A stretch of 64,000 bases of DNA, taken from NCBI RefSeq assembly GCF_030015065.1, contig NZ_JAIVFN010000009.1:1-64000 (forward strand). The letters run 5' to 3'. Numbering within the stretch: the first letter of the stretch is position 1; each line of letters starts with the position of its first letter. This DNA comes from Xanthobacter autotrophicus (GTDB lineage: Bacteria > Pseudomonadota > Alphaproteobacteria > Rhizobiales > Xanthobacteraceae). Both the position numbers and the translations under genes were made by a program. Shown in pieces: positions 36,050 to 44,257 of the stretch. The notes beneath the pieces were generated by a model. The model was not told the origin of the DNA. It did not search any database and saw only the letters and a program-made list of their open reading frames with translations.

Positions 36050-37044
36050 GCAGGACGGACATGAACCGGATGGGCACGCGCATCGCCGGCTTCGGCCACC
36101 ATGCTCCGGACCAGGTGGTGACGAGCGCCGAGATCGAGCGCCGGCTGGGCCTCGCCGAGGGGTGGATCGCGGGACGCACCGGGATCCACGCGCGCCGTGT
36201 CGCCGCCCCGCACGAGGCGGTCAGCGACCTCGCCGTCGCGGCCGCCGACATGGCCCTGGCCGACGCGGCGCTGCCGAAAGGCGCGGTCGGCCTCACCCTG
36301 CTCGCAACCAGCACCCCCGACCATCTCCTGCCGCCCACAGCCCCCCTTCTCGCCCACCGCCTCGGCCTGACGTCCAGCGGCGCCGTTGACCTCACCGGGG
36401 CCTGCGCCGGCTTTCTCTACGCCCTGGTCCTGGCCGACGGCTTCGTCCGGACGACGGGACGCGTCGCCCTGGTGGCGGCGGCCAACATCCTGTCGCGCCG
36501 CACCGATCCCCGGGACGCCGCGACGGCGGCGCTGTTCGCCGATGCGGCCGGCGCCATCGTCCTCGCCCCGTCGCCGCGGGCCGATGCCGGCGTCATCGCA
36601 TCATCGCTCGCGTCCGACGGCTCGGCCTACGACCTCATCCAGATTCCCGACAGTGGCAGCCGGCTGTCGGCGAGCGGCCTGACGAGCGGCGACGCGCGGA
36701 TGGTCATGCGCGACGGCCGCACGGTGTTCTCCAGGGCGGTCGCCATGATGGCATCCTCCTGCCGCACCGCGCTGGAGGATGCCGGCCTCGCCCCGGAGGA
36801 TGTCATCCATTTCCTACCGCACCAGGCCAATGCCCGCATCATCACCGCGGTGGCCGAGCGGCTTGGCATCGGGCCGGAGCGGACCTTGTCGTCCGTGGCG
36901 GACTTCGGCAATTCGTCGGCCGCGACGCTTCCGTTCACCCTTTCGGCGCTGCGCGCGACCCGCGCCTATGGGGAAGGCGACGTGCTTCTCCTGACGGCCG
37001 CCGGTGCCGGCCTCACCGGCGGCGCCGCCGTGTTCCGGTTCTGA
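36046..37044 (+). CDS. bioZ: BioZ, KAS III-like enzyme of biotin precursor synthesis
   Basis: A 332-residue ketoacyl-ACP synthase III homologue with catalytic Cys120 (TGACAGFLYAL), His in HQANARI and Asn in NSSAATLP. Placed last in bioFDAZ, it corresponds to BioZ of Agrobacterium and Mesorhizobium, which starts the pimeloyl chain from glutaryl-CoA and malonyl-ACP instead of the BioC-BioH route. It overlaps the bioA stop by ATGA. No bioB is in this operon. Confidence 0.92.
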   Translation: MSRTDMNRMGTRIAGFGHHAPDQVVTSAEIERRLGLAEGWIAGRTGIHARRVAAPHEAVSDLAVAAADMALADAALPKGAVGLTLLATSTPDHLLPPTAPLLAHRLGLTSSGAVDLTGACAGFLYALVLADGFVRTTGRVALVAAANILSRRTDPRDAATAALFADAAGAIVLAPSPRADAGVIASSLASDGSAYDLIQIPDSGSRLSASGLTSGDARMVMRDGRTVFSRAVAMMASSCRTALEDAGLAPEDVIHFLPHQANARIITAVAERLGIGPERTLSSVADFGNSSAATLPFTLSALRATRAYGEGDVLLLTAAGAGLTGGAAVFRF

Positions 37045-37141
37045 GGATGCGGCCGGACCGGAGCCGCCAGAGCACGTGTACCCTTTTTCAAGTTTGGAGG
37101 GCGTGTCTGAAGGCTTAAAACAGGCATTGCCGACATCACCA

Positions 37142-37316
37142 CGTCATGCCCGGCCTCGTGCCGGGCATCCACGCCCAACCGCCTGCGCTTGCGTGCGAAA
37201 GCGCCTCCCGGCCGCCGCGCGTGGATGGCCGGAACCCGCATGTTTGCGGGTTCCGTTCTCAGGGGCGGAAGTCGGCAACAGCCGACTTCCGGGACAAACC
37301 CGGCCATGACGGCGAG
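37142..37316. repeat. Dispersed palindromic element, long copy (family A)
   Basis: Begins with a perfect hairpin (ATGCCCGGC, loop CTCGT, complement at 37160-37168) and ends with the GGGACAAACCCGGCCATGAC module. The two ends are complementary to each other, and inner segments near 37170 and 37220 also pair (GGCATCCACG and CGTGGATGGC). The end module matches the copy at 8881-8978. I see no coding capacity. Confidence 0.75.
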
Positions 37317-37351
37317 AACGTGCTGGTGGTCAGCCCGCGCCCATCCCATGG

Positions 37352-37436
37352 CGTTTGAAAACACGCTCTAAACTCAAGAAAGAGAAAGCGTTGTCCGATC
37401 AGCTTGCGATGCAGGCTGATCGGCGCGTGCTCTAAG
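37352..37436. repeat. Dispersed repeat family B, copy 1
   Basis: The reverse complement of this stretch matches 52245-52318 almost base for base (segments GAGCACGCGCCGATC, CTGATCGGACAACGC, TCTCTTTCTTG and GTTTAGAG). It lies at the 3' end of the AcfC-like gene and overlaps its stop by a few bases. It contains a CCGATCAGC / GCTGATCGG dyad. Confidence 0.8.
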
Positions 37437-38193
37437 ACGCGGGGGTGATCCACCCCCATTTCTGGAAAATCCTCGCGCCCTCCGGGCTCTTCAGGAACGC
37501 GACGAAGGCCGCGGCATTCGGCTTCTCGCGCCCGCGTGCGGAGGGGACGACGCCCACGTCGCGATAGACCCGGTGGTCGGCGTCGATATCGACGGTATCG
37601 GCCAGCGTCGGGTTGGCCACCTGCCAGATGTTCCAGATGATCCAGGCGTCGAAGGTCTGGTCCTCGGTCCATTTCTGCTTGGCGGCGGCGCTGTTGGGGG
37701 AGAAGAACGCGATATTGGCGCGCAGGCGGCGAACCTCCTCGATCCTGCCGGTGCGCCCGGCCACGTCCTCCCACAGGCCGTTCTGCCCGGCCCCCTGAAC
37801 CACCAGGACCTTCATGCCCGGCTTCATCAGGTCGGAAAGGCCGCGGATCTGCCTGGGGTTTCCCGGCCGCACCAGGATGGAAGCGGCGCGCAGATACAGC
37901 GGCTCCACCTCCTCGCTGCGGACCTGGCCGTTCATGGCAGCGACGAAATCCGTCATCATGGTCTCGGAGCCGCTGAAAATCAGATCGGCATCCTCGCGCG
38001 CCTTGTCGATCCAGGCGGAGGTCGGACCGGCCGTAACGTTGACCTCGATGCCGTTGAGCTTGCCGAAGGCGGCGGCCGCCTCCTTCATGGCCGGCAGCGG
38101 ACCGCCGGGGCCATAGACGTTGAGATCGGCCGCGACGGCGCCCGAGCCGACCGCGGCAAGCGCCGCAAGCGCGATGACGGCGTGTTTGAACAT
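37432..38193 (-). CDS. Periplasmic substrate-binding protein, AcfC-like
   Basis: A 253-residue exported protein with a signal peptide to about residue 22 (GAVAA-D). It has the AcfC/SBP_bac_11 pattern: NVYGPGGPLPAMKEAA at the start, ADLIFSGSETMMTDF, RPGNP and KWGWITP at the end. The family resembles molybdate/sulfate-type binding proteins; in Vibrio, AcfC is an accessory colonisation factor. The ligand here is unknown and no transporter gene is adjacent. ATG 38193 is preferred over ATG 38202 on ribosome-site spacing. Confidence 0.82.
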   Translation of the reverse strand: MFKHAVIALAALAAVGSGAVAADLNVYGPGGPLPAMKEAAAAFGKLNGIEVNVTAGPTSAWIDKAREDADLIFSGSETMMTDFVAAMNGQVRSEEVEPLYLRAASILVRPGNPRQIRGLSDLMKPGMKVLVVQGAGQNGLWEDVAGRTGRIEEVRRLRANIAFFSPNSAAAKQKWTEDQTFDAWIIWNIWQVANPTLADTVDIDADHRVYRDVGVVPSARGREKPNAAAFVAFLKSPEGARIFQKWGWITPAS

Positions 38194-38275
38194 GCAGGAC
38201 ATCTCCGTGAAAGCCGGGCCGGCCGGACGGTCATGCCGGACGGCCGGGCGGGTTGCATCGAACGGGCGCGGGGGC

Positions 38276-38701
38276 TCAGTAGGCGGCGGCCGGATTGACC
38301 TGCCACACCTCGTCCACCAGCTTGCCGTCCCGATAGACGAGGACGTAGCGGACCTTCACCGTGGCCTTCCCCGCGAACGCCACGTCGGCGGTCACGGTCG
38401 CGCCCTTGGGGTTGGCCGCTTCGGAAACGGCCGCCACGGTCGGCTTCTGGCTGCCCTGGGCGGTGAAGAATTTCGACCACACCGCCTTGATGGCCTCGGG
38501 GTCGGAATAGGTGCCGTCCAGCGGGCCGCCGACCCAGTGGAGCGTCGCGCCGGCCCCGTAGTCGGCCGCGACCTTGGCAAGGTCGCCGGCGGCGATGTTC
38601 TGGATGCGCGACCTGGCCAGATCTTCCGCAGGGCCGGCCATGGCGGCCGTCGAGAGCAGAACGAACGCGAGCGGAGCAACAAGAATGGAACGGCGCAGCA
38701 T
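38276..38701 (-). CDS. Secreted SnoaL/NTF2-like protein
   Basis: A 141-residue protein with a signal peptide ending at about AMA-G (residue 22) and an NTF2-like fold inferred from RIQNIAAGDLAKVAADYGAGATLHWVGG and VRYVLVYRDGKLVDEVW. The family contains small-molecule binding and stress-related secreted proteins. An AGGAGG ribosome site precedes ATG 38701. Its promoter carries the same motif as the divergent ECF sigma gene, suggesting that sigma factor drives it. Confidence 0.82.
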   Translation of the reverse strand: MLRRSILVAPLAFVLLSTAAMAGPAEDLARSRIQNIAAGDLAKVAADYGAGATLHWVGGPLDGTYSDPEAIKAVWSKFFTAQGSQKPTVAAVSEAANPKGATVTADVAFAGKATVKVRYVLVYRDGKLVDEVWQVNPAAAY

Positions 38702-38734
38702 GGGATGCCTCCTGTCAGGGGTCGGACAGGGATG

Positions 38735-38761
38735 AGACATCGCGGCGCCGGATTTTATTCC
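38735..38761 (-). promoter_or_regulatory. ECF-type promoter of the SnoaL-like gene
   Basis: On the minus strand, GGAATAAA (38761-38754), a 15-nt spacer, then GTCT (38738-38735), 34 nt before the gene start. Both elements and the spacer length match the divergent promoter at 38796-38822. Confidence 0.65.
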
Positions 38762-38795
38762 GCCGTGCCTGTGCGAATTTATTTCCGCTGCCTGC

Positions 38796-38822
38796 GGAAT
38801 AAAGTGGGGGCAAACGGAGTCC
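38796..38822 (+). promoter_or_regulatory. ECF-type promoter of the sigma factor gene (autoregulation)
   Basis: GGAATAAA (38796-38803), a 15-nt spacer, then GTCC (38819-38822), 80 nt before the sigma gene. GGAA-type -35 and GTC-type -10 elements are normal for ECF sigma factors. Confidence 0.65.
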
Positions 38823-38901
38823 ATCCGAGAGATTGCCCCATTCTGCCGCCAGCCATACGGCACGAGGGCGGATCGCGTGGTCCCGAGCCCATGGAACCCT
38901 C

Positions 38902-39432
38902 ATGACCACCGAGATGGTGCGACTGATCGAACCCGTCATTCCCGCGCTGCGACGCTATGCGCGCGCGCTCATGAAGGATCGCGCGGCGGCCGACGACCTC
39001 GTGCAGGACTGCCTGGAGCGGGCCATCGGCCACTGGCACCAGCGTCATGCGGAGGGCGACATCCGGGCCTGGATCTTCGCCATCCTGCACAATCTCGCCA
39101 TGACCCGCCTGCGCCGCGCCGCCGCGCGGCCCCGTCCGGTGCCCATCGAGGACGCCCAGGAAGGCGATCTCGCCCGTCCCGCCACCCAGGAAGACCGGTT
39201 GCGCTACCGCGATGCGCTCGCCGCGCTCGCGCAGCTGCCGCACGAGCAGCGGGCGGTGCTGCTGCTGGTCGGCGTGGAGGACCTCTCCTATGCGCAGACG
39301 GCGAAAGTGCTGGGCATCCCCATCGGCACCGTGATGTCGCGGCTGTCGCGCGCCCGCGAGCGGCTCAGCAAGGCCATGTCCGAGGTGCCACGGCCGGAGA
39401 GCGCCCACCCGCATCTGCGGAGAGTGAAATGA
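38902..39432 (+). CDS. ECF-family RNA polymerase sigma factor
   Basis: A 176-residue sigma-70 family factor containing only regions 2 and 4. Region 2 is DRAAADDLVQDCLERAIGHW with DIRAWIFAILHNL. Region 4 is LSYAQTAKVLGIPIGTVMSRLSRARERL, the DNA-reading helix-turn-helix. ATG 38902 is chosen over the upstream frame extension. It overlaps the anti-sigma gene by ATGA, the usual arrangement. Confidence 0.95.
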   Translation: MTTEMVRLIEPVIPALRRYARALMKDRAAADDLVQDCLERAIGHWHQRHAEGDIRAWIFAILHNLAMTRLRRAAARPRPVPIEDAQEGDLARPATQEDRLRYRDALAALAQLPHEQRAVLLLVGVEDLSYAQTAKVLGIPIGTVMSRLSRARERLSKAMSEVPRPESAHPHLRRVK

Positions 39433-40208
39433 CCATGCGTCCCATCACCGAAGACGATCTCCACGGCTATGTGGATGGCGCGCTTGATCCCGAGCGGCGC
39501 GAGCAGGTAAGCGCCTATCTGGAGGCCCACCCCGACGTGGCCGCGCGCGTCGCCGCCTATGGCGCGGAGCGCGGGATGCTGCGTGCCGCTTTGGCCCCGA
39601 TCGTGGAGGAGCCATTGCCGGCGGAGCTCGATCTCGCCCGCATGGTCGAGGCGCGGCGCCGGCCCCCGGGGCCGCCGCGCTGGGCCATGGCGGCGGCGGC
39701 TCTGCTGCTGGTTTGCGTGGGCGGCGCGGGAGGCTGGCTGCTGCGCGGCATGGGCTCCGCGCCCGCCGAAGGGCTGCAGGCGCTCGGACGGGAAGCTGCC
39801 GCGAGCTACGCGGTGTTTGCGCCCGACAAGGGCCGGCCGGTGGAGATCCGTGCCGAGGACCGCGCGCAGCTCGTCGCCTGGACATCGCGGCGCCTCGGCC
39901 GGCCGGTGGCCATTCCGGATCTCGCCGACGCGGGCTATCGTTTCATGGGCGGGCGCGTGGTCGCCACCGAGCATGGCCCGGCGGCCCTTTTCATGTACGA
40001 CGACGACGCCGGCAGCCGCCTGGTGATGCTCGCCCGCCCGCTCGCCTCCGATCCGAAGGCGCCCATGACGCCTCATGCCAGGGATGGCGTGAACGGCTTC
40101 AGCTGGTCCGACAACGGGCTGGGCTACAGCCTCGTGGGGCAGGCCGCCCCCGAGACGCTCCACCCGCTGGCGCACGAGGCGCGCCGGCAGATCCACCGGC
40201 AAGCCTGA
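39429..40208 (+). CDS. Membrane anti-sigma factor
   Basis: A 259-residue protein with a cytoplasmic N-terminal anti-sigma domain (DDLHGYVDGALDPERREQV then YLEAHPDVAARVAAY), one membrane helix (residues about 83-105, WAMAAAALLLVCVGGAGGW) and a periplasmic domain of about 150 residues. The HxxxCxxC zinc motif of ZAS anti-sigmas is absent, so it is of the non-zinc type. It would hold the ECF factor at the membrane until a signal arrives. Confidence 0.9.
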   Translation: MTMRPITEDDLHGYVDGALDPERREQVSAYLEAHPDVAARVAAYGAERGMLRAALAPIVEEPLPAELDLARMVEARRRPPGPPRWAMAAAALLLVCVGGAGGWLLRGMGSAPAEGLQALGREAAASYAVFAPDKGRPVEIRAEDRAQLVAWTSRRLGRPVAIPDLADAGYRFMGGRVVATEHGPAALFMYDDDAGSRLVMLARPLASDPKAPMTPHARDGVNGFSWSDNGLGYSLVGQAAPETLHPLAHEARRQIHRQA

Positions 40209-40328
40209 CCCCGTTCAGTCGCCCCAACATCCTCCGGATGCGGGCGACGGCATATCCCCCGCCCTCGCCGGACGCCTGTCGCTCCCGCTGGCGCGGATGC
40301 GGCAGGTGACGCCCCGCAGCGCTTCCGG

Positions 40329-40592
40329 ATGAACGCGGTGGTGGAAGCCCTCATGCCGGTGAGCAACATGATCATCTTCCGGGTGCGGGACCGCAGGGAG
40401 ATCGTGGCCCACCACGAGCGCATGCTGGCGGCTCTGAGGGACCGCGACGGCAGCCGCGGTGGAAGCCCTCGGCGGGCTCGTCCGCTACATCCGCTCCATC
40501 ACTCTCTCACAGACGCAACAGACAGGGGGGCGCCCTGGATGGATGCCGCGATGCGCCTCTTTCTCGCGAAAGCCGGGATCAATCCCGATTGA
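40329..40592 (+). pseudogene. Likely remnant of a GntR/FCD regulator C-terminus
   Basis: The reading VRDRREIVAHHERMLAALRDRDGSR fits the last helix pair of FCD domains (EHRAILAALRARD). After it the expected continuation AVEALGGLVRYIRSI is in another frame, suggesting a one-base indel near 40460. Nothing upstream in the 370-bp gap restores the DNA-binding domain. Identification is tentative. Confidence 0.35.
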
Positions 40593-40773
40593 GGCTGCCG
40601 GGCTGCCCGCGGAAATAGCCGAACAGAAAACTTCCCAGAAGAAACGGAAGAGCCGCCAGCAACTCGAAGGCTCCTGCCGCCCAGTTTGCCAGGACGCCGG
40701 CCAAAGGGAGCGTAACCAGAAGGACAATTAACTTGCCGACAAAATGCCACGTAGGGCCGACCGGTTTTCGCAT
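40579..40773 (-). CDS. Small two-helix membrane protein
   Basis: A 64-residue hydrophobic protein with two predicted membrane helices (LIVLLVTLPLAGVLANWAAG and LLAALPFLLGSFLFGYF). The start could be ATG 40773 or GTG 40788. It is not a family I recognise; it may be a small stress or accessory membrane protein. It is convergent with the preceding remnant. Confidence 0.5.
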   Translation of the reverse strand: MRKPVGPTWHFVGKLIVLLVTLPLAGVLANWAAGAFELLAALPFLLGSFLFGYFRGQPGSLNRD

Positions 40774-40938
40774 GTCGCAAATGGCCACAATATATACAAT
40801 GAATGAAAAAAATTATTGCCCGCAACCAGAGACCGCGCAAGACGCATCTGGTCGCAGCCCCGAAGGGGCCGGCCGCCCCGGCTCGCGGGCACCGGCCGAC
40901 CGGCTTGTGCAAACGCCGTCAGCGCCGCTGCGGCGCTG

Positions 40939-41484
40939 TTACGGCTGGTCCGGGCGCCGGCCGGGCAATGCCGCTTCCAGGTTCAGCCTCATGTCCCCGC
41001 CAGCCGCGGCCGACGCCATGTCGGGAGCGGCCAGACGCACGGTTTCGGCAATCGCGGGCCCGCCGCACGCCACGCAGCTCAGGAGGCCTGAGACGAGGAT
41101 GGTGCCGCCATACTCCCCATCGTCGAGATATTCCCAGGACGTCACCTTATCCAGCGTCATCGGGTGGCCGCGGCTGCAACGGACAGAGCCTTCAAGGTGG
41201 AGCTGGGGCGCGCGGTAGACGTCGCTGATGTCGATGTCGTGGGTGTGATCGCCGCCAATGCAGGGCACGCGCGCGGTGACATGGCCATGCGTCAGCCCCT
41301 CGCCCCTGTCCTCCACCTTCAGACGCAGCACGTCGATGGCGACCGACCGCGCCGGCCGCCCCCCTTCGGCCTGAAACCGGACCTCGGCGAACATGCCGTC
41401 CGGCGACATGCCGCGCGGCCTGTGCTCGGCCTCGGCGGCGCAGTGGGGACACACGAGGCGTCGGAAAGGCAGCTTGACGTTCAT
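40939..41484 (-). CDS. Zinc-ribbon-containing protein of unknown function
   Basis: A 181-residue protein with a CPHC pair near the N-terminus (RLVCPHCAAEAEH), a CSRGH element in the middle and a CVACG pair toward the C-terminus, so one or two zinc sites are likely. The beta-rich middle contains GGDHTHDIDISDVY. A strong GGGAGGAG ribosome site precedes ATG 41484. It follows the 643-residue HELGH protein by 22 bp on the same strand, so the two are probably co-transcribed. Confidence 0.65.
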   Translation of the reverse strand: MNVKLPFRRLVCPHCAAEAEHRPRGMSPDGMFAEVRFQAEGGRPARSVAIDVLRLKVEDRGEGLTHGHVTARVPCIGGDHTHDIDISDVYRAPQLHLEGSVRCSRGHPMTLDKVTSWEYLDDGEYGGTILVSGLLSCVACGGPAIAETVRLAAPDMASAAAGGDMRLNLEAALPGRRPDQP

Positions 41485-41506
41485 CTTCTCCTCCCCGTCA
41501 GTGGTC

Positions 41507-43438
41507 TCAGTGCCCGATGAAGCCGGCGAAATGGTACCGCCCATCCGGCAGCACCCGCAGCAGACGGTCCGCGCACATCCTCTCAAGGATCAGATCCAAG
41601 GGATATTCGGCGGGCGAATCCCCGGGCGGAAAGCTGCGCAGAAAGGCCGGATAGCGCTCAGGGCCGTCCAGCCCGTGGAAATTGCGCCGGAACGCGGCGG
41701 CAATTTCGTCCAGCCTGCGCGGCATCTGGGCGAAGCGGCAGATGTCGTCGCGCGTCACCGCATGCCAGGACGAGAACAGCCCGCCACTGCCGGCCGGGAA
41801 CACCTGCTCCACATGGCCGAGCTCATGGCCGAGCAGCCCGTTGCCGATGATGTCCTCCCGACTGATGCCGGGATTGGTGCCGGCCATGAGGTCGTCGAGG
41901 ATGCGCCGGGCCTCGGCGGCCTGCGACGGCGGCCCGCCGCCCGCCTCCGGCTGTTTCCGGCAGCTCTCCTCCCGCGCCAGCAGCCTGGCGACCAAAGGCC
42001 GGCGCAGGACCACGCGCCCGCGATCGTGCAGGCCCGGCGAATCCGGGTTCAGGTGCGGCGAGACGGCGTACTCGGTGACGAAATCGAACAGGCACGCCTT
42101 GCCCAGGGTCGTCATGGGGGCGATCCGCCCCAGAATGAAGAGGGCGGGCGTCGCCGGTTCCTCCGGGGCATGGCCCAGCATGGAGAGCAGGTGCACCGCC
42201 CGCACCACGTCGCTCCCGACGATGAACAGGCGCAGCGAGGAGCCGATCTCCGCCAGATGCCGGTTGATGGTGCCTTCCTGCCAGCAGGGAATTTCAACCC
42301 CGTCGATCCGGATGGCGCGGGTGAGCAGATCCGCCGGGCGCACCCGCGTGATGGCGCCGGACGCGACCTGTTGGAAGATCTCGTCCTGAAACTCGTCCTG
42401 AAACTCGTCCTGGAACTCGTCCTGGGACGCCAGGAAATCCTTCTCCGCGTCGTTCGCAGGGCCGGGGCGCTCCGGCCCGCGCAGGCTGGTGAAGGCCTGC
42501 CGCCATGCTCCCTCGGACGGCTCGTCGCCGAGCAGGAGCCGGTCGGCGAGGAGGCCAAGGGCGATCTGGCGATATTGCGCGATGAGGCTCTCCTCCAGCG
42601 CCGCGCGGCCCTCGCAATTGCTCTCGATGGCGCAATCCTTCGGCGCGGCGAGCGTCACCCGCAGCCCGCGCGCGGCCAACAGCCTGGCCACATCCATGCC
42701 GGCGATGCGGCCGGACCAGACGGCACGGGCGACGCTGGCGTCCGCCGCCGCCCGCCGGCCGGCGGCGAGCGCGATCGCGGCATGGGTCGCCAGCACCTCC
42801 ACGAGCAGCGGCAGGTCGTTCCGCGCCTCGCAGCTCTCGCGCAGGAGCACCTGGAGGCTCTCCGCCGCGTCCCAGTGCCGGAGCGCGGCGAACATCTGGG
42901 CAAGCCACTGCATCTGCTGGATCGGCTCGTCGGGACGATGGGCGAAGCCACCGCCTTTGCGCGCGATGGCGTCGGCGTGAAGCGCATCGAGGCTGGATAC
43001 CAGTCCCTCGATGGCGCGCTCCACCGCGCGGCCGTGGTCCCCCGCCTGCCAGGCGATAACCGAATTCTGGTGGAGGAAACGCCCGGCCAGCAGCCGGTCC
43101 GGCATCTCCAGCGCCATGGCGAGGCCCCGCGCGAACGCAGCTTCGGCCGGGGCGACGGCGCCGAGCCGCAGATGGAAGGTGCCGAGACAAAGGAGGAGCC
43201 GGCAGGTCATGGGGCCCATGGCATCGGTGCCGGCCGCATCGAGCGCGCGGGCGATGAAATCCACGCCCACCTCGGGCGCCATCATTCCGGCTGCGGCGAG
43301 GATTGCGGCAAGATCCGGCTCGTTCCAGGTACGGCGACCGGCGCCGGACGGATCGAGGACAATCCGGGCTTCGCCGTCCGGCACGCTCGCGCCGGCGGCC
43401 GGCGCGGCGGGGGATTGCCTTGACTCGTCCTGGGCCAT
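41507..43438 (-). CDS. Unknown 643-residue protein with TPR-like region and HELGH metal motif
   Basis: No family recognised. Residues about 25-330 are helical and Ala-rich with TPR-like periodicity (MTCRLLLCLGTFHLRLGAVAPAEAAFARGLAMALEM). A short acidic linker contains FQDE three times. The C-terminal half contains NGLLGHELGHVEQVF, in which HELGH (538-542) fits the HExxH zinc-peptidase motif; a third zinc ligand is not obvious. There is no signal peptide. It is divergent from the HEPN-like gene at 43497, sharing a 58-bp promoter gap. Function unknown; a cytosolic metalloprotease is possible. Confidence 0.7.
   Translation of the reverse strand: MAQDESRQSPAAPAAGASVPDGEARIVLDPSGAGRRTWNEPDLAAILAAAGMMAPEVGVDFIARALDAAGTDAMGPMTCRLLLCLGTFHLRLGAVAPAEAAFARGLAMALEMPDRLLAGRFLHQNSVIAWQAGDHGRAVERAIEGLVSSLDALHADAIARKGGGFAHRPDEPIQQMQWLAQMFAALRHWDAAESLQVLLRESCEARNDLPLLVEVLATHAAIALAAGRRAAADASVARAVWSGRIAGMDVARLLAARGLRVTLAAPKDCAIESNCEGRAALEESLIAQYRQIALGLLADRLLLGDEPSEGAWRQAFTSLRGPERPGPANDAEKDFLASQDEFQDEFQDEFQDEIFQQVASGAITRVRPADLLTRAIRIDGVEIPCWQEGTINRHLAEIGSSLRLFIVGSDVVRAVHLLSMLGHAPEEPATPALFILGRIAPMTTLGKACLFDFVTEYAVSPHLNPDSPGLHDRGRVVLRRPLVARLLAREESCRKQPEAGGGPPSQAAEARRILDDLMAGTNPGISREDIIGNGLLGHELGHVEQVFPAGSGGLFSSWHAVTRDDICRFAQMPRRLDEIAAAFRRNFHGLDGPERYPAFLRSFPPGDSPAEYPLDLILERMCADRLLRVLPDGRYHFAGFIGH
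42381..42428. repeat. Four 12-bp tandem repeats inside the HELGH gene
   Basis: TCGTCCTGAAAC occurs four times, the last two with one or two changes. It encodes DEFQ repeats and keeps the frame, so copy number can vary without breaking the gene. Confidence 0.9.
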
Positions 43439-43496
43439 CGCCAAACTCCCGTTTGGACGCCGCAACGATGCCGGAAACACCATAGCAGGTTCGGCG

Positions 43497-44231
43497 ATGC
43501 GTGAGGACCAACGAAAGACGCTGCGCGGCGCCGTCGCGGCCCTGGAAGCCCTGCGTGCGGAATTTGCCCGAAGCCCCCGCAACGAGATCACCGCCGGCGA
43601 TTTCCGGCTGCTGTCGGAGCATGTGGCGCGCATCGAGCAGGCAAGCCCGGGCGCGCTGCCGCTGTTCGATCCGGACTATTTCCGCGGCCGGGTGCCGCCC
43701 CAGTTCAATCTTTACGAGGCCGGGCGGGTGCGGCGCTGGCTCGATGTCGCCCTCGCCACCCTGTCCGCCGCCCTGGAGCCCCGGGACGAGAGGAGCGTTC
43801 CGCGCGAGGTCCTGGCCCTCGACTTTTCCTTCCTCAGCGATGCCGCCCTGCGGCGCATCCTGGAGCGGGATTCCGCCGAGCTTGCGCGCAGCTTTTCCGC
43901 GGGCAACTGGAAGTCCGTGGTTGTCCTGAGCGGCGGCATCATGGAGGCGATGCTGATCGACGCGACAGGCCGCGCCATGGCGCAGGCCGCGGAGGCGGGA
44001 GGCAAGCCGCAAAAGCCCAAGAACCTGTATGGCTGGATCGAAGCCGCGTTCGAGCTGAAGCTGGTGAGCGAGGGGGTGAAGAAGATCTCCCATACCCTAC
44101 GCGAGTACCGCAACCTCGTCCATGCCCAGGCCGAGCTGAAGGCCGGGCTCAGCGTGGACGAGGAGGAGGCCCGGCTTGCGGCCGCCATCCTCGCCATCGT
44201 CAAGCGGGACCTGAGCGCGCTGCCGCGCTGA
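43497..44231 (+). CDS. Unknown helical protein with HEPN-like motif
   Basis: A 244-residue, largely helical protein. Near the C-terminus, ISHTLREYRNLVHAQAEL (R205 to H209) resembles the R-x(3-6)-H element of HEPN-type ribonucleases and HEPN-like proteins such as DUF4145, where it is usually written RNxxH. The segment SGGIMEAMLIDAT upstream also fits the first HEPN helix. There is no signal peptide. It is divergent from the HELGH gene and convergent with the giant repeat gene; its stop is 26 bp from that gene's stop. Confidence 0.65.
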   Translation: MREDQRKTLRGAVAALEALRAEFARSPRNEITAGDFRLLSEHVARIEQASPGALPLFDPDYFRGRVPPQFNLYEAGRVRRWLDVALATLSAALEPRDERSVPREVLALDFSFLSDAALRRILERDSAELARSFSAGNWKSVVVLSGGIMEAMLIDATGRAMAQAAEAGGKPQKPKNLYGWIEAAFELKLVSEGVKKISHTLREYRNLVHAQAELKAGLSVDEEEARLAAAILAIVKRDLSALPR

Positions 44232-44257
44232 GGCCCGAGGGGGCGGTGTTTCATCCC

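Noticed and set aside
41393-43423. A 676-codon plus-strand open frame opposite the HELGH protein
   Set aside because: Both strands are open here. I chose the minus strand because of its ribosome site, more natural amino-acid composition, the structured HELGH region and short spacing to the zinc-ribbon gene. The choice is less certain than for the other shadows.
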